64,000 nt of DNA from Burkholderiales bacterium (GCA_020355165.1 CP070661.1:1-64000); one strand, 5' to 3'. Shown: positions 1-9,145, counted from the first letter of the stretch. The notes: generated from the sequence alone by a model not told the origin. Numbers and translations: made by a program.

Positions 1-2
1 AG

Positions 3-293
3 GCCGGCCTGCACGGCATCACCCGCACGTGGGCGCTCGAGCTCGGCCGGCACGGCATCACGGTCAACGCCATCGGCCCGGGGCCGATCGCCACCGAGCT
101 GTTCAAGCGCGCCAACCCGGCCGACAGCCCGCGCACCAGGGCGATCGTCGAAGGCGTGCCGGTCGGCCGCCTCGGCACGCCGGCCGACATCGCGCACGCG
201 GTGGCGTTCTTCGCCGATGCGCGGGCCGGCTTCGTCACCGGACAGGTGCTCTACGTCTGCGGCGGCATGACCGCCGGTGTGGCGCCGGCCTGA
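3..293 (+). CDS. SDR family oxidoreductase, 3' fragment
   Basis: This is the C-terminal 96 residues of a short-chain dehydrogenase/reductase, and its 5' part lies outside the window. The visible frame runs from base 3 to the TGA at 291-293. It shows the family's distal landmarks: helix alpha-F after the catalytic Lys (GLHGITRTWALELG), the strand ITVNAIGPGPIATEL that forms the cofactor/substrate lid, the segment PVGRLGTPADIAHAVAFF, and the terminal FVTGQVLYVCGGMT. These are typical of NAD(P)-dependent FabG-like SDRs of about 250 residues. The Ser-Tyr-Lys triad is not visible, so the substrate cannot be inferred. It is convergent with the downstream BKACE gene, 18 bp away. Confidence 0.85.
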   Translation, partial: AGLHGITRTWALELGRHGITVNAIGPGPIATELFKRANPADSPRTRAIVEGVPVGRLGTPADIAHAVAFFADARAGFVTGQVLYVCGGMTAGVAPA

Positions 294-311
294 GCCGGGC
301 CCGCCGCCCGT

Positions 312-1151
312 TCAGCCCGTCGCGGCGGGCGGCAGCGACAGCAGCCGGCGCGCCTCGGCGACCGTCGCCGGGCGCCGGCCGTACTCGGCGCACAGCTCGA
401 CCACGCGCGCCACCAGCGCCGCGTTCGACGGCGCCAGCGTGTCGCGGTCGAGCCGCACGTTGTCCTCCATGCCGGTGCGGCAGTGGCCGCCGAGCTCGAG
501 CGACCAGCGGGCCAGCGTGAACTGATCCCTGCCGATGCCGGCACCGGTCCAGGTGGCATCGGGCGCCAGCCGCCGCAAGGTGTTGACGTAGAACTCGAAG
601 ACCTCGCGGTCGACCGGCATCGCGTTCTTCACGCCCATGACGAACTGCACGTGCAGCGGCGCCTTCAGGCGGCCGTCCCGCTGCATCGACGCTGCCTGGA
701 AGATCATCGACAGGTCGAAGGCCTCGATCTCGGGCTTGACGCCGTAGCGGAGCATTTCCGCCGCCAGCCAGTCGACCAGTTCCGGCGAGTTCTCGTAGAT
801 GCGGCTGGGGAAGTTCACCGAGCCGGTGGCCAGCGAGGCCATGTCCGGCCGCAGCGGCAGCATGCCGCCTCGCTCGTGGCCGGTGCCCGAGCGGCCGCCG
901 GTGGAGAACTGGATGATCATGCCGGGGCAGTGCCGGCGGATGCCTTCCTGCACCAGCGCGAAACGGGCCGGATCGGAGCTCGTCGTCTCGTCCTCGTTGC
1001 GCACGTGCAGGTGCACCAGCGTGGCGCCGGCCTCGAAGGCGGCGTGGGTCGACTCGACCTGCTCGGCGACGGTGATCGGCACCGCCGGGTTGTCCTTCTT
1101 GCGCGGCAGCGATCCGGTGATGGCGACGGTGATGATGCAGGGCGTGGTCAT
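312..1151 (-). CDS. BKACE family beta-keto acid cleavage enzyme (DUF849)
   Basis: A 279-residue TIM-barrel enzyme of the DUF849/BKACE family. These enzymes condense a beta-keto acid with acetyl-CoA and split it into acetoacetate and a new acyl-CoA. The zinc site is visible as HLH (His47, His49) and Glu229 in GMEDN. The neighbouring Ser83 (FSTGGRSG), Arg225 and Asp230 match positions I recall as catalytic in the lysine-fermentation enzyme Kce. The residue after ITG, which is Ala-Glu in Kce and handles the substrate amine, is Ser-Leu here, so 3-keto-5-aminohexanoate is an unlikely substrate. The N-terminal PCIITVAITG and length are normal for the family. It is divergent from the RraA-like gene, with a 185-bp shared upstream region carrying an inverted repeat. 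The exact substrate is unknown. Confidence 0.9.
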   Translation of the reverse strand: MTTPCIITVAITGSLPRKKDNPAVPITVAEQVESTHAAFEAGATLVHLHVRNEDETTSSDPARFALVQEGIRRHCPGMIIQFSTGGRSGTGHERGGMLPLRPDMASLATGSVNFPSRIYENSPELVDWLAAEMLRYGVKPEIEAFDLSMIFQAASMQRDGRLKAPLHVQFVMGVKNAMPVDREVFEFYVNTLRRLAPDATWTGAGIGRDQFTLARWSLELGGHCRTGMEDNVRLDRDTLAPSNAALVARVVELCAEYGRRPATVAEARRLLSLPPAATG

Positions 1152-1181
1152 GGCGGCGCTCGATGCGACAGGCGTGTCGGC

Positions 1182-1206
1182 GCCGACCCTAGCACCGTGG
1201 GTCGGC
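1182..1206. promoter_or_regulatory. Inverted repeat between divergent BKACE and RraA-like genes
   Basis: The 8-bp arms GCCGACCC (1182-1189) and GGGTCGGC (1199-1206) are perfect complements separated by 9 bp. The repeat lies between the two divergent starts (1151 and 1337). The geometry fits a dimeric regulator operator, or a hairpin in the BKACE leader. No regulator gene is adjacent, so the assignment is inference. Confidence 0.4.
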
Positions 1207-1336
1207 CGCCTGCAACGGCGCCGGCGCGGTGGTAGAAATGGGCCTCCGACCGCCGGCTGGACCCGATGAGCCTGGACACTGCCCGCGGCTGGCCTGACGC
1301 AGGCGCAGGAACGGACGAACGAACCCAGAGGACACC

Positions 1337-2062
1337 ATGCCCATCGAAACCCTGCCCCTGGATGCGAAGACGGTCGAGCAGCTGGCCGGCGTATCGACCG
1401 CGACGCTGACCACGGTGCTGCTGAAGAAAGGACTGCGCAACGTCTGGCTGCGCGGCACGCGGCCGCTGCGTCCCGGCCAGCCGCGCGTGGTCGGCCGCGC
1501 CTTCACGCTGCGCTTCGTGCCGGCGCGCGAGGACCTGGCGACGCCGGAATCGTGGTCGTCGCCGATCTCCACGCGCGCGGCGATCGAGACGATGCCGGCC
1601 GGCTGCGTGGCGGTGGTCGACGCGATGGGCTGTACCTCCGCCGGCATCTTCGGCGACATCCTGTGCTCGCGCATGAACAAGCGCGGCGTCGCCGCACTGG
1701 TCACCGACGGCGTGGTGCGCGACGTCGACGGCGTGCTCGCCACCGGCCTGCCGGTGTGGTGCCAGGGCGTGGCGGCGCCGCCGTCGGTGGCCGGGCTGAC
1801 CTTCGTCAACTGGCAGGAGCCGATCGGCTGCGGCGGCGTGGCGGTGTTCCCCAACGACGTCGTCGTGGTCGACGCCGACGGCGCGGTGCTGATCCCGGCG
1901 GCGCTGCTCGATCAGGTCACCGACGCGTCGGTCGAGCAGGAGCGGCTCGAGGGGTGGATCATGGGCCAGGTCGAGGCGGGCGCCGCCCTGCCCGGCCTGT
2001 ATCCGCCGAACGCCGAGAATCGCGCCCGCTACGAAGCGGCGGTGAAGGCGGCCCACCGCTGA
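1337..2062 (+). CDS. RraA-like / HMG-CHA aldolase family protein
   Basis: A 241-residue member of the RraA/demethylmenaquinone methyltransferase-like fold. In this family the metal-dependent enzymes are class II pyruvate aldolases (4-hydroxy-4-methyl-2-oxoglutarate or 4-carboxy-4-hydroxy-2-oxoadipate aldolase), while true RraA is an RNase E inhibitor of about 160 residues. The conserved core is intact: GD at 106-107, Arg112, DG at 124-125 and RD at 128-129, followed by the PNDVVVVDADGAVLIP segment. The N-terminal extension and the length favour an aldolase or related lyase over an RNase E regulator. The start ATG is preceded by an AGAGGA-like site. The gene is convergent with the GGDEF-EAL gene downstream. 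Confidence 0.82.
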   Translation: MPIETLPLDAKTVEQLAGVSTATLTTVLLKKGLRNVWLRGTRPLRPGQPRVVGRAFTLRFVPAREDLATPESWSSPISTRAAIETMPAGCVAVVDAMGCTSAGIFGDILCSRMNKRGVAALVTDGVVRDVDGVLATGLPVWCQGVAAPPSVAGLTFVNWQEPIGCGGVAVFPNDVVVVDADGAVLIPAALLDQVTDASVEQERLEGWIMGQVEAGAALPGLYPPNAENRARYEAAVKAAHR

Positions 2063-2071
2063 TCGTGCCGG

Positions 2072-2093
2072 TCCGCCGCGCCGGGCGGGCGGA
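2072..2093. terminator. Possible bidirectional terminator hairpin
   Basis: TCCGCC (2072-2077) pairs with GGCGGA (2088-2093) around a 10-nt loop in the 37-bp gap between the convergent RraA-like and GGDEF-EAL genes. There is no T-tract on either side, so an intrinsic terminator is only possible. Confidence 0.3.
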
Positions 2094-2099
2094 TGCGGC

Positions 2100-5000
2100 T
2101 CAGGCCGGGCCGGCGGCCCGCTTCGGGGCCGGCAGATCGAGGTCGGCGATGATCGGCACGAACGCCTCCTCGCGCTCGCGCTCCCTGACGAAGGCGGGAA
2201 TCTGCTCGGGCGGCAGCGCGGCGCTGAAGACGAAGCCCTGCGCGCGGGCGCAGGCGTAGCGGCGCAGGAAGTCGGCCTGCTGCACGGTCTCCACGCCCTC
2301 GGCGACGACGATCTTGCCCAGCGCGTTGGCCATCTCGATGATGGCGGTGGCGATGATCGCCGCCTGCGGGTTGTCGACGACGTCGACGATGAAGGTGCGG
2401 TCGAGCTTGAGGATGTTCGCCGGCAGCTGCTTGACGTAGGCGAACGACGAGTAGCCGGTGCCGAAGTCGTCGACCGCGATCTCGACGCCTCGCTCGCGCA
2501 GCCGCTCCAGCGTGGCCACCGCGTCGGGGCCGGCATCGAACAGCAGCGACTCGGTGACCTCGAGCTCGAGGTAGTTCGGCGGCGTGGTCGAGCTGTTCAG
2601 CGCCGCCTCGACGGTGGCGGCGAACGACGAGTTGCGCAGCTGCAGCGCCGAGACGTTGACCGACACCCGCGGGATGACCAGGCCCGCCTCGACCCAGCGG
2701 CGGTGCTGCTGGCAGGCCTCGCGCAGCACCCAGGTGCCGATCGCTTCGATCAGCCCGCTGTCCTCGGCGTGGTCGATGAACGACTCGGGAATGAGCAGGC
2801 CCCGGTGCGGGTGCTGCCAGCGCAGCAGCGCCTCCACCGCGCAGACCTCGCCGGTGGCCAGGTCGATCTGCGGCTGGTAGTGCAGGCGGAACTCCTCGTG
2901 CTTCAGTGCCTCGCGCAGCTCGCGGTCGATCGTGACGCGGGCGGAGGCATCGGCGTTCATCCGCTCCTCGAAGAACGCGTGGCGGCCGCGGCCGCGGTCC
3001 TTGGCCAGGTACAGCGCCGTGTCGGCCTTCTTCAGCAGCTCGGCGCTGTTGCCGCCGTCCTTGGGAAAGACCGAGATGCCGATGCTGGCACCGGCGTAGA
3101 TGACGTGGCCGTCGATCTCGAACGGTTCGTTCAGCGCGGCGATCAGCGAGCGGGCCACCGAGCCGGCATCGCGGGCATCCTTCAGCTTGGTCAGGACGAC
3201 GGTGAACTCGTCGCCGCCGAGCCGCGCGACGATGTCGATGTCGCGCACGGCGTGGCGGATGCGCGCCGCGGCGTGCCGCAGCAGCACGTCGCCGGCGGCG
3301 TGGCCGAGCGTGTCGTTGGTGCGCTTGAAGCGGTCGAGGTCGATGTACAGCACGGCGAGCACGGTGCCGTCGCTGCGGGCGTGCGTCACCTGCTGGGCCA
3401 GCATGTCCATCAGGTAGTGGCGGTTGGGCAGGCCGGTCAGGCTGTCGTAGTGCGCCTGGTCGTGCAGCTGCTTGTCGCGCGCCACCGACGACAGCGCCAC
3501 CGCCAGCCGGTCGATCACTCCGGCCAGGGCCAGCGCCTGCTCGCTGGACAGCGCGGTCTTCCTGTCGTGGCCGAGGACCACGATGCCCCAGACCTTGCCG
3601 GCGCGCGCGATCGGCAGCAGGTACAGGTACTTGGCGCCGTGCTCGTGCAGCAACGCCCGGTACGGGCCGGGCAGGCGGATCGACCGCGACCACTTGCGCA
3701 GGCTGGCGTCGGCGCCCGACAGGTCGAGCGCCCGCGCCAACTCGTCGCGCAGGGTCGTGCCGTCGTCGGCGCGCAGGTACACCTTGGTGCAGCCCGGCGC
3801 GTCGGCCTCGAGCAGGCCGAGGCTGACGACCTTGATGCGCGAGATCTCGTGGATGCAGTCCAGCGCGATCTCGGCCACCTGGCGGATGTCGACGGTGGTC
3901 AGGATCGTGCGGTCGATCTCGGCGAACGCCGACAGGGTGCGGAAGTGCAGGCCGAGCTGGGCCGTCATCGAGTTGAACGATTCCGCCATCTGGCCGAATT
4001 CGTCGCGGTCCATCACCGGCACCGGCGAGCTGAAGTCGCGCGAGGCTACCCGGCGCATGCCGTCGAGCACGGCGTGCAGCGGCTTCATGATGCGACGGAC
4101 CTCGGCCACGCTCAGCAGCAGCACCAGCAGCACGGACACGGCGGCGATCGGCAGGAAGGTCCTGCGGAAGGTCTCGTTGGGGTCCAGCAGCGGCGTATCC
4201 GGCTGCGCTGTCGCGACCACGAGGGAGCTGCCGACAACCCGGGCGGCGTCATCGATCACGGCGGCGGCGGCGCGCATGGTGCTGCCGTCGACCTCGAACT
4301 GCGCCAGCCGGTCGGCCGGCGAGGTCGCGCTGGTGAGCCGCAGCAGCACTTCGTCCGGCAGTGGCTGCGAACAGAACAGCCGCGCGCCGGCCCCGGTCAG
4401 CACGCAGAAGCTGACCTGCTCCGCCTCGTCGGCGCGGGCGGCCCACAGGAAGGCCGGCGACAAGGTCACGGCGACCAGGCCCTGGCGCTCGCTGTCTTCG
4501 AGGCGGTAGGCGAGACCGGTTGCCGGCGCGCCTTTCGCCGCCCAGGTCAGCAGCGTCGAGCGGCCCGGCTGCGGGGTGGCGGTGTCGAGCGCATCGCCCA
4601 CCTGGACAAGGGGCGGCACCTCGCCGCCCCTGGCCACGGCGCGGCCCTTGCTGTCGAACACGGCGAAGCCCTCGATCTCCCTGCCGAGGCGCGACGACAG
4701 GCTGGCAGCCACGGAGTCCCCTTGGGCGGCCACTGCGACCAGCGACTCGACCCAGCGCAGGCGGTCCAGCACGTCGCTGCCGAAGTCCTGCGCCGTATGC
4801 AGCAGGTCGCCGTCGTGCTCCTGGCGCACGGCGTCCGAGACCTGCGAGAAAGACAGGGTGGCCAGCAGCACGACGGGAGCCAGCGCCGTCAGCACGAACA
4901 TCATCAGCAGCCGCCGGCCGAGGCGGCTGGCCAGCTGCGGTGGCAGCCAGCGCAGCTGGCCGCTGCTGTCGGACGACGCCGGCGCGTCAGCGTCGCTGTG

Positions 5001-5183
5001 GCGGCTGGAGCGTGGCGGGCGGCTGCCCCTGTCCGAGGCTCCGCCGGCGACCGCTTCCTGCCGATCGGCGGGTTCCTCGCCGAGCAGGGTGGCGGGGGCA
5101 AACCGGGTGGCGCCGCCGATCTCCAGCGGCCCGAGCGCGGAACTCAGCCCGGGGGAGTCGGATGCGCGCGCGTTGAACGCCAT
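2100..5183 (-). CDS. Membrane sensor diguanylate cyclase/phosphodiesterase (HAMP-GAF-GGDEF-EAL)
   Basis: A 1027-residue inner-membrane protein that should make and/or degrade cyclic di-GMP. In order it has a low-complexity cytoplasmic N-terminus (1-90), TM1 (about 92-113), a periplasmic sensor region of about 230 residues, TM2 (about 344-361), HAMP (362-415), a GAF-like region (about 425-570), GGDEF (575-740) and EAL (about 760-1010). The GGDEF motif (656-660) is intact, as is the inhibitory I-site RDID (647-650). The EAL half keeps EALLRW, the Asn of NVSALQLR, the Glu of ELEVTESLL, DDFGTGYSS, the Lys of LKLDRTF and VAEGVET, so both activities look competent. I chose the ATG at 5183 because AAGGACA lies 9-12 bases upstream. 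The frame stays open to 5423 without a better start. Confidence 0.9.
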   Translation of the reverse strand: MAFNARASDSPGLSSALGPLEIGGATRFAPATLLGEEPADRQEAVAGGASDRGSRPPRSSRHSDADAPASSDSSGQLRWLPPQLASRLGRRLLMMFVLTALAPVVLLATLSFSQVSDAVRQEHDGDLLHTAQDFGSDVLDRLRWVESLVAVAAQGDSVAASLSSRLGREIEGFAVFDSKGRAVARGGEVPPLVQVGDALDTATPQPGRSTLLTWAAKGAPATGLAYRLEDSERQGLVAVTLSPAFLWAARADEAEQVSFCVLTGAGARLFCSQPLPDEVLLRLTSATSPADRLAQFEVDGSTMRAAAAVIDDAARVVGSSLVVATAQPDTPLLDPNETFRRTFLPIAAVSVLLVLLLSVAEVRRIMKPLHAVLDGMRRVASRDFSSPVPVMDRDEFGQMAESFNSMTAQLGLHFRTLSAFAEIDRTILTTVDIRQVAEIALDCIHEISRIKVVSLGLLEADAPGCTKVYLRADDGTTLRDELARALDLSGADASLRKWSRSIRLPGPYRALLHEHGAKYLYLLPIARAGKVWGIVVLGHDRKTALSSEQALALAGVIDRLAVALSSVARDKQLHDQAHYDSLTGLPNRHYLMDMLAQQVTHARSDGTVLAVLYIDLDRFKRTNDTLGHAAGDVLLRHAAARIRHAVRDIDIVARLGGDEFTVVLTKLKDARDAGSVARSLIAALNEPFEIDGHVIYAGASIGISVFPKDGGNSAELLKKADTALYLAKDRGRGRHAFFEERMNADASARVTIDRELREALKHEEFRLHYQPQIDLATGEVCAVEALLRWQHPHRGLLIPESFIDHAEDSGLIEAIGTWVLREACQQHRRWVEAGLVIPRVSVNVSALQLRNSSFAATVEAALNSSTTPPNYLELEVTESLLFDAGPDAVATLERLRERGVEIAVDDFGTGYSSFAYVKQLPANILKLDRTFIVDVVDNPQAAIIATAIIEMANALGKIVVAEGVETVQQADFLRRYACARAQGFVFSAALPPEQIPAFVREREREEAFVPIIADLDLPAPKRAAGPA

Positions 5184-5558
5184 GGGCAACTGTCCTTGAC
5201 TCGCAGCCGGAACCCCTGCTCGCAGGCGGAATCCTCGGTGACGCTGCAGCGCCGAGCGGGCCTGCTCGACCGCGACAGCGCCCGGGGCACATGCGGCGCA
5301 TCCTATACCGCATAAACGGTACCGGTGGAATTTGAGCCCACCGACGATCCGGGTCGGCAGGCCGTCAATCGGGCCGCTCGGCGCGTTCCCGTTAGAACCG
5401 ACGCGCTGCAGATGTGAGTGCACACTTCCTTGATAGGGCTTATCAAGTGCGCACGATGAGAAGGCAGCGAGGCTGTCCCCGGCAATGGGTCAGCGCGCCC
5501 GGGCGGCCGAGGGCGATCCGTGGCGCCGGCCGTGCTGCCGAGCAGTCGGCGTCGACAC
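5184..5558. other. 375-bp non-coding region upstream of the GGDEF-EAL gene
   Basis: No convincing gene was found here. The region is the leader and promoter zone of the minus-strand GGDEF-EAL gene. It contains a minus-strand TATAGG hexamer at 5302-5307 (a possible -10 with no good -35) and the CTTGATA/TATCAAG palindrome described separately. The remainder up to the lipoprotein stop at 5559 is GC-rich and featureless. A 60-codon open frame on the minus strand at 5303-5485 has no start signal or recognisable composition. Confidence 0.6.
5429..5447. promoter_or_regulatory. CTTGATA-N5-TATCAAG palindrome, candidate operator
   Basis: A perfect 7-bp inverted repeat (5429-5435 and 5441-5447) with a GGGCT spacer lies about 250 bp upstream of the GGDEF-EAL start. 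It is AT-rich in a very GC-rich setting. The same ATCAAG/CTTGAT half-site flanks the promoter of the second GGDEF-EAL gene at 17253-17297. Binding-site function is inferred. Confidence 0.45.
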
Positions 5559-6542
5559 CTATCCCTTGATCACGTCATGCTGGCCGCCGATGCCGATGCG
5601 AAAGACGGCCGAGGAAGCCGGATCGACATCGATGCGGATCCACTCGCTCCACGGGTAGCCGAAGGCCTGCACGCGGCGCAGATTGGGCGCCGGCGACGGG
5701 GCCTCGGCGAGCGGCCGGTCGTCGAGGAAGAAGTGACCGTCGCCGTGCAGCAGCAGCACCGGCCGGCCCAACTCGGCGCTCAGCCGCCCGAGTGCCGCAA
5801 TGACCGCCTCGAAGCCGGCGCGCCCGCTGTTTCCGGCAGGCAGGTCGAACCGCGGGTTGCCGTGCATCAGCACCACCAGCGCAACGGCATCTTCGGCGCG
5901 GGCACGCTCGAAGGCAGCGCGCAGCCACTGCAGGTTGGCCGCCTCGCGCTGGCGGAACTCGGCCAGCTGCACGAGACGTCGCGGCCCTGCCGCTGCCGAC
6001 CAGGGCGCCAGTCCATTGTCGCTTCCGATCACGTGCAGCGTGACGAACACCACCCGGCCGTGTGCGAACTGCACGTTCTCCGGCCGACCGGGCAGCCCCT
6101 GCACGAGCAGGGGCTGCCGGCCGAGCGAGCGCCCGGGTGCCGGATAGGCCAGGCGGCGCAGCGCCTGCAGCCGCTCGAGCGGGTCGCGGCCGCCGGCGCC
6201 GGCTCGGTGACAGTCCGTCCAGTCGTTGTCGCCCGGCGTGTACACCAGCGCCGTGCGCACGTCGTGCAGCTGCGCCAGCCGCCGGCGCAGCAGCTCGTCG
6301 CTGCACGGCTCGCTGCTCGATTTGAGGTCGCCCGCGTGCAGCAGGAAACGGATCGACCGATCGGCATCGATCCCCTGCAGCATCTGCGCGAAGCGGCCTT
6401 CGCCAGCGGTGCCGTAGGGCATGTCGCCGACCAAGGCGAACGAGAACGCCCCGTCGGCCGGCGGCGGCGCCTGCTGGGCGCAGCCGGCGAGCGGCAGCAG
6501 GGTCGCGGCGACGATCGCGCGCAGTGTCCGCATCGGGCTCAT
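5559..6542 (-). CDS. Predicted lipoprotein, metallophosphoesterase-like
   Basis: About 327 residues with a lipoprotein signal peptide ending in the lipobox LPLAGC, so it is probably anchored in the periplasm. The mature part has calcineurin-like phosphoesterase landmarks in order: FALVGDMPYG (metal-binding Asp), LLHAGDLKSSS (GD), TPGDNDWTDCH (GDND, in the GNHD position) and LMHGNPRF and LLHGDGHFF (the two downstream His blocks). This fits a binuclear-metal phosphoesterase acting on an unknown substrate. Three in-frame ATGs (6554, 6542, 6533) precede the signal peptide and none has a strong ribosome site; 6542 is a compromise. It is divergent from the aminotransferase gene. Confidence 0.78.
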   Translation of the reverse strand: MSPMRTLRAIVAATLLPLAGCAQQAPPPADGAFSFALVGDMPYGTAGEGRFAQMLQGIDADRSIRFLLHAGDLKSSSEPCSDELLRRRLAQLHDVRTALVYTPGDNDWTDCHRAGAGGRDPLERLQALRRLAYPAPGRSLGRQPLLVQGLPGRPENVQFAHGRVVFVTLHVIGSDNGLAPWSAAAGPRRLVQLAEFRQREAANLQWLRAAFERARAEDAVALVVLMHGNPRFDLPAGNSGRAGFEAVIAALGRLSAELGRPVLLLHGDGHFFLDDRPLAEAPSPAPNLRRVQAFGYPWSEWIRIDVDPASSAVFRIGIGGQHDVIKG

Positions 6543-6593
6543 CAGGCTGTGCATCACGCTAGCAGAGCGGGCGGGCGACTGAGGCACCCTGCC

Positions 6594-6599
6594 TACAAT
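6594..6599 (+). promoter_or_regulatory. Possible -10 element for the aminotransferase gene
   Basis: TACAAT matches the sigma70 -10 consensus at five of six bases and lies 33 bp upstream of the ATG. No recognisable -35 occurs at 16-18 bp, so this is tentative. Confidence 0.28.
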
Positions 6600-6632
6600 G
6601 GCCGTCTGCTGCCGAGACACCGGAGGCCGGAC

Positions 6633-7973
6633 ATGCATCGCGACTCGCACATCCTGCACCGCCAGCTGCGGGGCCAGTACCCGCTGGCGGTGCGGGCGGA
6701 CGGCTGCTTCATCGTCGACGCCGAGGGCAGGCGCTACCTCGACGCTTCCGGCGGCGCCGCCGTCTCCTGCCTCGGCCACGGCCACCCGGACGTGCTGGCG
6801 GCGATGCACGAGCAGCTCGACCGCATCGCCTACGCGCACACCAGCTTCTTCTCGACATCGGTGGCCGAGGAACTCGCCGACGTGCTGGTGGCCGACGCGC
6901 CGGCCGGCATCTCGCACGTGTACCTGGTCTCCGGCGGCTCCGAGGCGATGGAGGCGGCATTGAAGCTGGCGCGCCAGTACTTCGTCGAGATCGGCCAGCC
7001 GCAGCGCGCCAGGTTCATCGCCCGGCGCAACAGCTACCACGGCAACACGCTCGGCGCGCTGGCGGTCGGCGGCAACGCCTGGCGGCGGCAGCAGTTCGCG
7101 CCGCTGCTGATCGACGTCGAGCACGTGGCGCCGACCTACGCCTACCGCGACCGCCGGGCCGACGAAAGCGAGTCGCAGTACTGCGCGCGGCTGGTCGCCG
7201 AGATCGAGGAGGCGATCGAGCGCGTCGGCGGCGACAGGGTGATCGCCTTCGTCGCCGAGACCGTCGGCGGCGCCACCAGCGGCTGCCTGACGGCGCCGCC
7301 GGGCTACTACAAGGCGGTGCGCCAGCTGTGCGACCGGCACGGCATCCTGCTGATCCTCGACGAGGTGATGTGCGGCATGGGCCGCACCGGCACCCTGCAC
7401 GCCTGCGAGCAGGAGGGCGTGGCGCCGGACCTGATGGCGATCGCCAAGGGGCTCGGCGGCGGCTACCAGCCGGTCGGCGCGGTGCTCGTCGGCGGCAAGG
7501 TGATCGATGCCATCGCGCAGGGCTCGGGCTTCTTCCAGCACGGCCACACCTACATCGGCCACCCGATGGCATGCGCGGCGGCGCTGGCGGTGCAGCGCGT
7601 GTTCAGGCGCGACCGCCTGATCGAGCGCTGCGCGCGCCAGGGAGAAAAGCTGGCGGCGAGGCTGCAGTCGGCATTCGCGGCGCATCCGCATGTCGGCGAC
7701 ATCCGCGGCCGCGGCCTGTTCCGCGCGCTCGAACTGGTCAGCGAGCGGGCGACCAGGCAGCCATTCGAGCCGGCGCGCCGGATGGCGGCACGAATCCGCG
7801 CCGAGGCGATGAACGCCGGGCTGCTCTGCTATCCGATGGGTGGCACCATCGACGGCAAGCACGGCGATCACGTGCTGCTGGCACCACCTTTCATCATCGA
7901 CGACGGCGAGCTCGACCTGCTCGTCGAGCGACTAAGTCTGGCGATCGACCGCGCGATAGCGGGCGCATCTTGA
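6633..7973 (+). CDS. Class III PLP-dependent aminotransferase
   Basis: A 446-residue fold-type I aminotransferase of the omega-amino acid / acetylornithine / 4-aminobutyrate class. Its landmarks are the phosphate-binding [15 protein letters not shown] (about 100-114), the [10 protein letters not shown] block, the PLP-ring Asp243 in [12 protein letters not shown], and the Schiff-base Lys272 in [12 protein letters not shown]. The C-terminal domain includes GDIRGRGLF. Proteins of this kind that face catabolic genes often use beta-alanine, taurine or putrescine-type amines with pyruvate, but the sequence does not settle the donor. The start is supported by GGAGG at 6622-6626. It is transcribed alone, divergent from the lipoprotein gene. 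Confidence 0.92.
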   Translation: MHRDSHILHRQLRGQYPLAVRADGCFIVDAEGRRYLDASGGAAVSCLGHGHPDVLAAMHEQLDRIAYAHTSFFSTSVAEELADVLVADAPAGISHVYLVSGGSEAMEAALKLARQYFVEIGQPQRARFIARRNSYHGNTLGALAVGGNAWRRQQFAPLLIDVEHVAPTYAYRDRRADESESQYCARLVAEIEEAIERVGGDRVIAFVAETVGGATSGCLTAPPGYYKAVRQLCDRHGILLILDEVMCGMGRTGTLHACEQEGVAPDLMAIAKGLGGGYQPVGAVLVGGKVIDAIAQGSGFFQHGHTYIGHPMACAAALAVQRVFRRDRLIERCARQGEKLAARLQSAFAAHPHVGDIRGRGLFRALELVSERATRQPFEPARRMAARIRAEAMNAGLLCYPMGGTIDGKHGDHVLLAPPFIIDDGELDLLVERLSLAIDRAIAGAS

Positions 7974-8025
7974 GCCGCCGCGCGAATACGCTACGCAGAA
8001 GTGCCTAGGGCGAGGTGCCATTGCA

Positions 8026-8041
8026 CCGGCGCTGCCGCCGG
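8026..8041 (+). terminator. Weak hairpin between aminotransferase and TAXI gene
   Basis: CCGGCG (8026-8031) pairs perfectly with CGCCGG (8036-8041) over a CTGC loop, 53 bp after the aminotransferase stop. There is no T-tract, so it could be a Rho-independent-like pause or simply GC-rich sequence. Confidence 0.28.
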
Positions 8042-8106
8042 AAGATAGTTACGGGTCCAGGCCCGTGCGGGCGACCCATTTCAACGCACCAAAGAAGGAG
8101 AAGACG

Positions 8107-9081
8107 ATGCGACTGTCCCTGTCCCTTTGCGCCGCGGCGTTTGCGGCGACCTTCGTTGCTGCTGCGCCGCAGCCGGCGGCCGCGCAGCAGAAGTTCGTCA
8201 CCATCGGAACCGGCGGCGTGACCGGCGTGTACTACGCCGCCGGCGGCGCGATCTGCCGGCTGGTGAACAAGGACCGCAAGGCGCACGGCATACGCTGTTC
8301 GGTCGAGTCGACCGGCGGCTCCGTCTACAACGTCAACACGATCCGTGCCGGCGAGCTCGACATGGGCGTGGCGCAGTCCGACTGGCAGTACCACGCAGCC
8401 AAGGGCACGGCGGTGTTCAAGGATGCGGGTCCGTTCAACGAGCTGCGGGCGGTGTTCTCGCTGCATCCGGAACCGTTCACGGTGGTGGCGCGCAAGGAAG
8501 CCAACATCGGCAAGTTCGAGGACTTCAAGGGCAAGCGCTTCAACATCGGCAACCCCGGATCCGGCACCCGCGCGTCGATGGAGGAGCTGCTCAACGCGAT
8601 GGGCTGGAAGACCAGCGACTTCTCGCTAGCTTCCGAGCTGAAGGCCGACGAGCACGGCCCGGCGCTGTGCGACAACAAGATCGACGGCTTTTACTACGGC
8701 GTCGGCCATCCCTCGGCCAACATCCAGGACCCGACCACCACCTGCGGCGCCAAGCTGGTGTCGCTGACCGGCCCGGCGGTTGACAAGCTGGTCAAGGCCA
8801 ACTCGTACTACGCCTACGCGACGATTCCCGGCGGCTTGTACGCCAACAACCCGAACCCGACGCAGACCTACGGCGTGCTCGCCACCTTCGTTTCGTCGAG
8901 CAAGGTGCCGGCCGATGTCGTCTACAACGTCGTCAAGGCGGTGTTCGAGAACTTCGACGACTTCAAGAAGCTGCACCCGGCGTTCGCCAACCTCGATCCG
9001 AAGAAGATGATCAAGGACGGTTTGTCGGCGCCGCTGCACGACGGCGCGGTCAAGTACTACAAGGAAAAGGGCTGGATGTGA
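8107..9081 (+). CDS. TAXI family TRAP transporter substrate-binding protein
   Basis: A 324-residue periplasmic binding protein of the TAXI type, with a signal peptide of about 28 residues ending PAAAQQ. The mature start [26 protein letters not shown] is the family signature (GTGG-x-TG-x-YY), followed by the conserved [11 protein letters not shown] and [17 protein letters not shown] blocks. TAXI proteins pair with fused-permease TRAP systems and bind organic acids or amino acids such as glutamate; the ligand here is unknown. I chose the ATG at 8107 because AGAAGGAG (8093-8100) lies at ideal spacing. The fused permease follows after 140 bp that contain a strong hairpin. Confidence 0.93.
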   Translation: MRLSLSLCAAAFAATFVAAAPQPAAAQQKFVTIGTGGVTGVYYAAGGAICRLVNKDRKAHGIRCSVESTGGSVYNVNTIRAGELDMGVAQSDWQYHAAKGTAVFKDAGPFNELRAVFSLHPEPFTVVARKEANIGKFEDFKGKRFNIGNPGSGTRASMEELLNAMGWKTSDFSLASELKADEHGPALCDNKIDGFYYGVGHPSANIQDPTTTCGAKLVSLTGPAVDKLVKANSYYAYATIPGGLYANNPNPTQTYGVLATFVSSSKVPADVVYNVVKAVFENFDDFKKLHPAFANLDPKKMIKDGLSAPLHDGAVKYYKEKGWM

Positions 9082-9121
9082 TCCGGCCGCCGGATTACCG
9101 TCACTGACATCCGCACAAAGG

Positions 9122-9145
9122 CAGGCCGGGCGCAAACCCGGCCTG
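9122..9145 (+). terminator. Intercistronic hairpin after the TAXI gene (attenuator-like)
   Basis: CAGGCCGGG (9122-9130) and CCCGGCCTG (9137-9145) form a perfect 9-bp stem with a CGCAAA loop, extendable by wobble pairs and followed by TTT. It lies 41 bp after the binding-protein stop and 77 bp before the permease start. It could partially terminate transcription or stabilise the upstream mRNA, so that the binding protein exceeds the permease. Confidence 0.65.

Noticed and set aside
2703-5315. An 870-codon plus-strand frame antisense to the GGDEF-EAL gene
   Set aside because: It has low-complexity composition (Gln/Arg/His/Val) typical of antisense GC-rich frames, while the minus strand has complete GGDEF and EAL motifs.
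5303-5485. A 60-codon minus-strand frame in the 375-bp gap
   Set aside because: It has no ribosome site, no recognisable composition, and lies over the AT-rich palindrome and leader of the GGDEF-EAL gene.
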